Of a stretch of DNA of 29,429 nt, positions 24,485 to 29,429 are shown piece by piece. A program made the translations under genes and the position numbers. The first letter of the stretch is position 1; every line of letters begins with the position of its first letter. Below the pieces are notes generated by a model. It saw only the letters and a list, made by a program, of their open reading frames with translations, was not told where the DNA came from and made no database searches. This DNA is from Actinomycetota bacterium (GTDB taxonomy: Bacteria > Actinomycetota > Thermoleophilia > Solirubrobacterales > Solirubrobacteraceae): assembly GCA_005888335.1 (NCBI GenBank), contig VAWY01000091.1, positions 1 to 29,429 of the forward strand. Direction: 5' to 3'.

Positions 24485-26020
24485 ATGGCCACGGTCGCCG
24501 AGCCGCTCGTCGGGCGCGCCGCCGAGCTCGGGCTGCTCGACCGCGCGGTGGCGGAGCTGGATCGCCGCGAAGGGGGCGCGCTCGTCGTCGCCGGCGAGCC
24601 GGGGATCGGAAAGACCCGCCTGCTCGCCGAGCTTGCGGCGCGGGCCGACGCGCGCGGGCACATCGTCCTCGCGGGCGGGGCCTCGGAGCTCGAGGCCGAC
24701 CTGCCGTTCTGGGTCTTCGCCGACGCGCTCGAGGAGTATGTGGCCGGCGTCGAGCCGCGGCGGCTCGCGTCGCTGGGCGACGACGTTCGGGCCGAGCTCG
24801 CGCACGTGTTCCCCGCGCTCGGCGCGGCCGCCGCCGCGGCGTCGCCCGACGAGCGCTATCGCACGCATCGCGCCGTGCGCGAGCTGCTCGAGCGCCTGGC
24901 CGCGAGCAAGCCGCTCGTGCTCGTCCTCGACGACGTGCACTGGGCGGACGCCGCGTCGGTCGAGCTGCTCGGCGCGCTGTTGCGCCGGCCCCCGGACGCC
25001 GCGGTGCTGCTGGCACTCGCTGCGCGCCCGCGGCAGATCCCCGACCGCCTCGCGGTCGCCTTGGAGCGTGCGCGCCGCGACGGGACGCTTGCGCGCCTCG
25101 AGCTGGGCGCGCTGCCGCGCGCCGACGCGCGCCAGCTCCTCGGCGACGCGATCGGCGAGACGCTCGCCGACGCGCTCTACGCCGAGAGCGGCGGCAACCC
25201 GTTCTATCTCGAGCAGCTGGCGCGCGTGAGCGCCACTCGACCGCCCGGCGGCGAGACGGTGCTGGCCGGCGTGGAGGTGCCGCCGGCGGTCGCCGCGGCG
25301 CTGGCCGAGGAGCTCGCCCTGCTCTCGCCGGCGACGCGCCGCGTGTTCGAGGGCGCGGCGGTCGCCGGCGACCCGTTCGAGCCCGAGCTCGCCGCGGCGG
25401 CCGCGGCGGTGGACGAGGGGGCGGTCATGCAGGCCCTCGACGAGCTCTTGGCGCTCGAGCTCGTCCGTTGCACCGACGTGCCCCGCCGCCTGCGCTTCCG
25501 CCACCCCCTGGTGCGCCGCGCGGTCTACGAGGCGGCCCCGGGCGGCTGGGTGCTGGGCGCCCACGAGCGCTGCGCGGAGGCGCTCGCGCGGGCCGGCGCC
25601 TCCGCGACCGGGCGCGCACACCACGTCGAGCACGCCGCCCGTCACGGCGACCCCGCGGCGCTCGCGGTCCTCTGCGAGGCCGGCGAGCTGGCGCGGCCGC
25701 GGGCGCCGGCGAGCGCCGCGCGGTGGTTCGGCGCGGCGCTGCGCGTGCTCCCGCAGACGGCGCCGGCGCAGCAGCGCGTCGGGCTGTTGACCGCGCGCGC
25801 GGGCGCGCTCGCGGCGACCGGGGAGCTCGCCGCGAGCCGCGCCGATCTGCTCGCGGGCATCGGGCTCCTCGGCGGCGAGGACGCCGCGGTGCGGATCCGC
25901 CTGATCGGCGCGTGTGCCGCCGTCGAGCACCTCCTCGGACGTCATGACGAGCGCGCGCCCGGCTGGCCGGGGCGCTGCACGGCCTCGGCGATCCGGCGGC
26001 GCCCGAGGCGGCCGCGCTGA
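24485..26020 (+). CDS. LAL-type LuxR regulator, N-terminal ATPase half (frame broken)
   Basis: The first 511 codons of a large ATP-binding LuxR-family (LAL) regulator. Walker A is GEPGIGKT (37-44), Walker B LVLVLDDVHWAD (around 140); an AAA-16-type domain is followed by an arginine-finger and helical region (ESGGNPFYLEQLARV, RFRHPLVRRAVYE), then TPR-like helices. The frame is natural up to about codon 489 (LLGRHDE, base 25951). After that it reads Pro/Arg-rich nonsense to TGA 26018-26020. The -1 frame continues the helices into the gene at 26020. If one base were restored near 25951, one 962-residue protein would result, the usual LAL size. Confidence 0.85.
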   Translation: MATVAEPLVGRAAELGLLDRAVAELDRREGGALVVAGEPGIGKTRLLAELAARADARGHIVLAGGASELEADLPFWVFADALEEYVAGVEPRRLASLGDDVRAELAHVFPALGAAAAAASPDERYRTHRAVRELLERLAASKPLVLVLDDVHWADAASVELLGALLRRPPDAAVLLALAARPRQIPDRLAVALERARRDGTLARLELGALPRADARQLLGDAIGETLADALYAESGGNPFYLEQLARVSATRPPGGETVLAGVEVPPAVAAALAEELALLSPATRRVFEGAAVAGDPFEPELAAAAAAVDEGAVMQALDELLALELVRCTDVPRRLRFRHPLVRRAVYEAAPGGWVLGAHERCAEALARAGASATGRAHHVEHAARHGDPAALAVLCEAGELARPRAPASAARWFGAALRVLPQTAPAQQRVGLLTARAGALAATGELAASRADLLAGIGLLGGEDAAVRIRLIGACAAVEHLLGRHDERAPGWPGRCTASAIRRRPRRPR

Positions 26021-27372
26021 TGTCCGAGCTGGCGATCGACGGCCTGTTCGCGGGCGACTACGCGGCGATGCGCGAGTGGGCCGGCCGCGCCCGCGACGGC
26101 GCGCGAGCAGCGGGCGACCCGTCGCTCACGGCCGGCGCGCTGCTCGCGCTCGCCGAGGCCCTCGCCGGTGCCGTCGCGGACGCCGAGGCGCATCGAACGG
26201 AGATGGCGGCCGTGGTCGACGCGACGGCGGGCGAGGACCTCGCGTGCCCGGTCGAGGCGGTCGCCCACCTCGCGACCACCGAGCTCTACCTCGACCGCTA
26301 CGCCGACGCGGGCGCCCACGCCGAACGGGCGCTCGCGGCCGCGCGCGCGACGGGACAGCGGTTCCCGACGCTGGTCCCGACGCTCGGGACGGCGCGCTTC
26401 ATGCAGGGTCGGCTGGCCGAGGCCGCCGAGATCCTCGACGGCGGCGTCGAGGCGGCGCGGCTGTCGGGCGTCGACCAGGCGATCGCGTGGAGCCAGGTCA
26501 ACCGGTCGCTCGCCGCGTCGGCCGCCGGCGACGTCGACACGGCGCTGGCCGCCGCCGAGGAGGGCTTCGGCCTGACGCGACCGGCGCAGGAGCGCTTCAT
26601 CTCGGCGTGGGCGGGCGTGGCGCTGGCCGCCGCGCTGCTCCCGGCCCGCGATCCGGCGGGCGCGGCCGACGTGCTGAGGCGCGCGGCCGGCGGCGAGGAG
26701 GTGCCCTTCCTGCCGGCCGGCTGGCGGGCGATGGCGCTCGAGCTGCTGACGCGCTGCTGGCTCGCGCTCGGCCGGCGCGAGGAGGCCGGGCGCGCGGCCG
26801 CGCGCGCCGAGGCGCAGGCCGCGGCGCTCGGGCTGCCGATGGCGGCGGCGTGGGCATCGCGGGCGGCGGCGGCGGTCGCGCTCGACGCCGCTGAGCCGAC
26901 CATCGCCGCCGGCCGCGCGCTGGCCTCGGCGGCCGCGGCCGACCAGGCGGGGGCGGTGGTCGAGGCTGCGCTGTCGCGCACGCTGGCCGGCCGCGCGCTG
27001 GCGCAGGCCGGCGACGTGGACCGCGCGGCCGCCGAGCTCGAGCGCGCGGCCGCCGCGCTCGCCGAGTGCGGCGCGCTGCGCCACCGCGACGCGGCGGAAC
27101 GCGAGCTGCGCAAGCTCGGCCGCCACCCGTACCGGCGCACGCGGCGTGGGAGTCACGACGCGGCAGGGCTCGCCTCGCTCACGGGGCGTGAACTGCAGGT
27201 CGCGCGGCTCGTCGTCGACCGCAAGACCAACCCCGAGATCGCGGCCGAGCTGTTCCTCAGCATCAAGACCGTCGAGACCCACCTGCGCAACATCTTCGCC
27301 AAGCTCGGCGTGTCCTCCCGGGTCGAGCTGGCGCGGGCCGTCGAGCGCGCCGGCGGGGAGCAGGTTGCGTAG
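26020..27372 (+). CDS. LAL-type LuxR regulator, C-terminal TPR and HTH half
   Basis: 450 residues: long alpha-helical TPR-like repeats (for example AGALLALAEALAGAV, LAEAAEILDGGVEAARL) followed by a C-terminal LuxR/GerE DNA-binding domain in the last ~65 residues (LTGRELQVARLVVD, NPEIAAELFLSIKTVETHLR, NIFAKLGVSSRVELARAVERA). The ATG at 26020 overlaps the TGA of the first part (TGATG). The open frame goes back to 25948, and residues before this ATG (ARARLAGALHGLGDPAAPEA) continue the repeat naturally. This makes a broken single gene more likely than a planned split. As a separate protein it would have lost the ATPase that controls DNA binding. Confidence 0.85.
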   Translation: MSELAIDGLFAGDYAAMREWAGRARDGARAAGDPSLTAGALLALAEALAGAVADAEAHRTEMAAVVDATAGEDLACPVEAVAHLATTELYLDRYADAGAHAERALAAARATGQRFPTLVPTLGTARFMQGRLAEAAEILDGGVEAARLSGVDQAIAWSQVNRSLAASAAGDVDTALAAAEEGFGLTRPAQERFISAWAGVALAAALLPARDPAGAADVLRRAAGGEEVPFLPAGWRAMALELLTRCWLALGRREEAGRAAARAEAQAAALGLPMAAAWASRAAAAVALDAAEPTIAAGRALASAAAADQAGAVVEAALSRTLAGRALAQAGDVDRAAAELERAAAALAECGALRHRDAAERELRKLGRHPYRRTRRGSHDAAGLASLTGRELQVARLVVDRKTNPEIAAELFLSIKTVETHLRNIFAKLGVSSRVELARAVERAGGEQVA

Positions 27373-27377
27373 GCGGC

Positions 27378-27638
27378 TCAGCCCGGCTTGTCGCCGTCGG
27401 TCCGGACGCGCTCCTCGTCGCGCCCGCCGTGCGGGTGCTCGGCCTGCGTCTGCAGGTCGGCGACGATCGCGGCCTTGAACTGGTCCGCGAGGTCGTGAAG
27501 CCGGGCGTCGAGCTGGTCGTAGGGCAGCCCGGCGTCCACGGCCTCGTCGGCCTGGCGGCGGATGTCGGCGACCTGCGCGCGCCCGTCGGGGCTGAGGTGG
27601 GCGGGGCCGTCGGTGGTGACGAGGTACTGGTCGTCCAC
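27378..27638 (-). CDS. Small hypothetical protein (86 aa)
   Basis: From GTG 27638 the frame reads VDDQYLVTTDGPAHLSPDGR, then two helices rich in Asp, Ala and Leu (AQVADIRRQADEAVDAG, QLDARLHDLADQFKAAIVAD), and a charged tail (EHPHGGRDEERVRTDGDKPG). The amphipathic pattern and GC3 are those of a real protein, but no family is recognised and no clear ribosome-binding site is present. It is convergent with the LAL gene (5 bp apart). Its start lies 6 nt from a TTG start used here for the opposite-strand gene, so one of these starts may be wrong. Confidence 0.5.
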   Translation of the reverse strand: MDDQYLVTTDGPAHLSPDGRAQVADIRRQADEAVDAGLPYDQLDARLHDLADQFKAAIVADLQTQAEHPHGGRDEERVRTDGDKPG

Positions 27639-27644
27639 CGCGCG

Positions 27645-28293
27645 TTGCGGGGCGCCTGGCGCTGGTCGGACGGCCACTCGCTGCGGCGCGGCCCGTTGCT
27701 CGTCGCCGCCGTCACGTCGGTCGCCACCGTCGGCTTCCTGTGGTGGCCTCGGGACGACTACCGGCCGATCCAGCCCGGCGAGCGCGGCACGCTCGTCGGC
27801 GGCGTGCGCAGCCTGACCGACATCGCCTCGGGCCGGGCCTCGCTGACCCGTCAGCGGGCGCGCACGCGGGCGCCGGGCGGCTCGTCGTCGACGCCGACGT
27901 CGACGAGCGAGGACGGCTCCGTGATCGTGACGACGGGGACCGGGACGGCGACGACGGAGTCGCCGAGGACGGGGACGGGAACGGCGACGGGAACGCCGAC
28001 CGGGGCGGGAACGGCCACGACGACCACGCCGCCGGCGAGCGGGCCCATGGAACCGTGGGCGTCGCCGTCGACGAGTCGATCCGGCGACGGCGTGGTCGTC
28101 GCCGGCGCCGCCGCCGCCGGAGTCGTCGTCGACGAGCGAGCCGCCGGCCACGACGACGCCGCGCGACACGACGACCACCGACACCACGCCCACCACGACG
28201 GAGACGACGCCGGCGCAGACGACGTCCACCGAGACGACGCCGGCCGAGACCACGACGACGGATACGACCACCGTGCCACCGCCCGGCGGCTGA
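27645..28293 (+). CDS. Membrane-anchored Thr/Pro-rich protein with a probable frameshift
   Basis: From TTG 27645: RGAWRWSDGHSLRRG, a transmembrane segment (PLLVAAVTSVATVGFLWW), PRDDYRPIQPGERGTL, then a Thr/Gly/Ser-rich tail. The segment around DDYRPIQPGERGTL is reminiscent of the C-termini of putative peptide zinc metalloproteases of this lineage (weak, from memory). The uninterrupted frame reaches 28322 but turns His/Asp-rich after about 28090. The +1 frame from about 28081 reads PATAWSSPAPPPPESSSTSE and then Thr/Pro repeats to TGA 28291-28293. It has no start codon of its own and stops upstream, so it is best seen as the real tail of this gene. The start codon is uncertain. Confidence 0.45.
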
Positions 28294-28318
28294 GCGTGAC
28301 ATCCTGCGGGCGCCGCCG

Positions 28319-29398
28319 ATGAAGCTCACCGCCCGCCAGCGCCTCGAGTTTCGGATCGCCCGGATCCTCGCCGCGCTGCCGCCGCACGCCCAGGTCCGGC
28401 TGTCGCGGCGCAAGCCGGTGCAGCTCGACGGGCAGACGCTCGAGCCCGAGATCCAGCTCACGCTCGCCGTGCTCGAGCGGCAGGGCAACCCGCCGATCGA
28501 GTCGCTCTCCCCGCCCGAGGCGCGCGCGGTCACGCGGCGTCAGGCGGCCGTCGCGGGCGGCCCGCCGCTGCCGGTCGGCGCGGTCCGCGACCTGACGATC
28601 GCCGGCGCGGCCGGCCCGCTGCGCGCGCGCCACTACGCGCCCGCCGAGCCCGGCGGCCCGCATCCGCTGCTCGTCTTCTTCCACGGGGGCGGCTTCGTGA
28701 TCGGCGACCTCGACAGCCACGACGCGGCCTGCCGGATGCTCTGCCGGCACGCCGGCGCCCACGTGCTCGCCGTCGACTACCGCCTCGCGCCCGAGCACCC
28801 GTTCCCGGCGGCGGTCGAGGACGGCCGCGCGTCGCTCGCCTGGGCCACGGCGCACGCCGGCGAGCTCGGCGCCGACCCGCGGCGCGTCGCCGTGGGCGGC
28901 GACAGCGCCGGCGGCAACATCGCCGCCGTGACGGCGTGGCTCGCCGCGCGCGACGGCGGCCCGGCGCCCGCCTTCCAGCTGCTGATCTATCCGGCGACCG
29001 ACTCGAGCACGCCTTACCGCTCGCAGGATCTCTTCGGCGAGGGCTTCTTCCTCACGCAGGCCGAGATGGACTGGTTCTACGCGAACTACGCCGCCGCCGC
29101 CGACCCGACCGACCCGCGGCTCTCGCCCCTGCTTGCCGATGACCTGAGCGGCCTGGCGCCCGCGCTCGTGGTGACCGCGGGCTTCGACCCGCTGCGCGAC
29201 GAGGGGGAGGCCTACGCGCAGGCGCTGCGCGAGGCGGGCAACGTCGTCGTGCTGCGCCGCTTCACCGGACTCATCCACGGCTTCCTGAACGCCACCGGCG
29301 TCAGCCGCGTCTCGCGCGACGCGGTCGTCGAGGTGGCCGGGGCCACGCGCGCCCTGCTCGAGACGGTCGCGGCCCGCGAGCCCGTGGGCGCCGAGTAG
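28319..29398 (+). CDS. Alpha/beta-hydrolase, HSL-type esterase/lipase (GDSAG family)
   Basis: A 359-residue serine hydrolase of the hormone-sensitive lipase group (family IV esterases). The oxyanion-hole motif HGGGF is at 122-126, the nucleophile Ser196 in GDSAGGN, the acid Asp290 in AGFDPLRDEG and the base His320 in GLIHGF. There is an N-terminal cap region of ~110 residues, without a signal peptide. It would cleave short to medium acyl esters. No strong ribosome-binding site precedes the ATG; a frame of the preceding Thr-rich gene would end in an ATGA overlap with it (28319-28322), which could be by chance. Confidence 0.93.
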   Translation: MKLTARQRLEFRIARILAALPPHAQVRLSRRKPVQLDGQTLEPEIQLTLAVLERQGNPPIESLSPPEARAVTRRQAAVAGGPPLPVGAVRDLTIAGAAGPLRARHYAPAEPGGPHPLLVFFHGGGFVIGDLDSHDAACRMLCRHAGAHVLAVDYRLAPEHPFPAAVEDGRASLAWATAHAGELGADPRRVAVGGDSAGGNIAAVTAWLAARDGGPAPAFQLLIYPATDSSTPYRSQDLFGEGFFLTQAEMDWFYANYAAAADPTDPRLSPLLADDLSGLAPALVVTAGFDPLRDEGEAYAQALREAGNVVVLRRFTGLIHGFLNATGVSRVSRDAVVEVAGATRALLETVAAREPVGAE

Positions 29399-29405
29399 GG
29401 TCGCC

Positions 29406-29411
29406 TAGTCT
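29406..29411 (+). promoter_or_regulatory. Candidate -10 box TAGTCT before the last gene start
   Basis: TAGTCT ends 8 nt before the ATG at 29420. The distance is the same as at 1635 and 15371, so it supports a leaderless gene start at the window edge. Confidence 0.4.
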
Positions 29412-29419
29412 CGCGGCTC

Positions 29420-29429
29420 ATGCCCCGCC
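29420..29429 (+). CDS. Start of a gene cut off by the window end
   Basis: Only ATG CCC CGC is visible. The call rests on the TAGTCT box 8 nt upstream and on the position 21 bp after the esterase stop. Nothing can be said of the product. Confidence 0.35.

Noticed and set aside
27900..28290. A possible tandem DNA repeat or CRISPR-like array.
   Set aside because: The repetition comes from ACG/ACC Thr codons and GGGACG units with no fixed period and no spacers; it is low-complexity coding sequence.
27851..29278. A 475-residue minus-strand open frame opposite the esterase and Thr-rich region.
   Set aside because: It is antisense to an esterase with a full catalytic triad and has no recognisable domain.

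Overview
The window is 29.4 kb of very GC-rich, tightly packed bacterial chromosome. GC at third codon positions is extreme, gene overlaps of 1 to 17 bp are frequent, and GTG and TTG starts are common. The protein families point to Actinomycetota, most plausibly Thermoleophilia (Solirubrobacter/Conexibacter-like): an EF-G-like factor, LAL-type LuxR regulator, Ddn-type deazaflavin protein, ECF42 sigma factors and DrrA-type ABC exporter. This placement is inference from family content and base composition. I see no mobile element, CRISPR array or phage gene; there is one tRNA-Gly(GCC).

Layout. 1-3459: an EF-G-like protein (5' cut off), a zinc-ribbon protein, a small charged protein, RNase HI and a PLP-dependent amino acid aldolase/racemase-fold protein, all on +. 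3522-5120: first ECF42 cassette (promoter, DGPF/YCII protein, ECF42 sigma factor). 5104-8133: a minus-strand block of quinone oxidoreductase, FAD-linked lactone/alditol oxidase and metallophosphoesterase. 8180-10182: nucleotidyltransferase-like protein, Mn-type superoxide dismutase with a strong terminator hairpin, and a secreted protein. 10202-14629: a minus-strand cluster of GMC alcohol oxidase, aldehyde dehydrogenase and fatty-acid hydroxylase, preceded by a tiny exported protein. 14707-18012: VOC protein, tRNA-Gly, Baeyer-Villiger-type monooxygenase, PPOX-fold protein and deazaflavin-type reductase. 18021-20299: second ECF42 cassette (promoter, RibD/DHFR-like reductase, DGPF protein, sigma factor). 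20302-22910: EthD-like protein, beta-carbonic anhydrase and a DrrA/DrrB-type ABC exporter. 22829-24392: FAD monooxygenase with a small partner. 24437-27372: LAL/LuxR regulator broken by a -1 frame change. 27378-29398: a small protein, a membrane-anchored Thr-rich protein with a probable frameshift, and an HSL-family esterase. A new gene starts at 29420.

Main messages. (1) Two separate ECF42 cassettes, 15 kb apart, each have in front the same bipartite motif TGTCGA-17 nt-CGTC/CGTG, sharing the string CCCGTTCGT across the -10 region. This suggests each sigma factor controls its own operon, with possible cross-talk. (2) Many genes without a Shine-Dalgarno sequence have a TAnnnT box 6-13 nt before the start codon, a repeated layout for leaderless or near-leaderless mRNAs; twice the TAG stop codon of the previous gene forms the TAG of this box. 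(3) Two neighbouring genes (LAL regulator; Thr-rich protein) show frame breaks that could be real decay or assembly errors. (4) The GMC oxidase, aldehyde dehydrogenase and hydroxylase form a coherent alcohol-to-acid oxidation unit with a candidate operator (TGACG-4-CGTCA).
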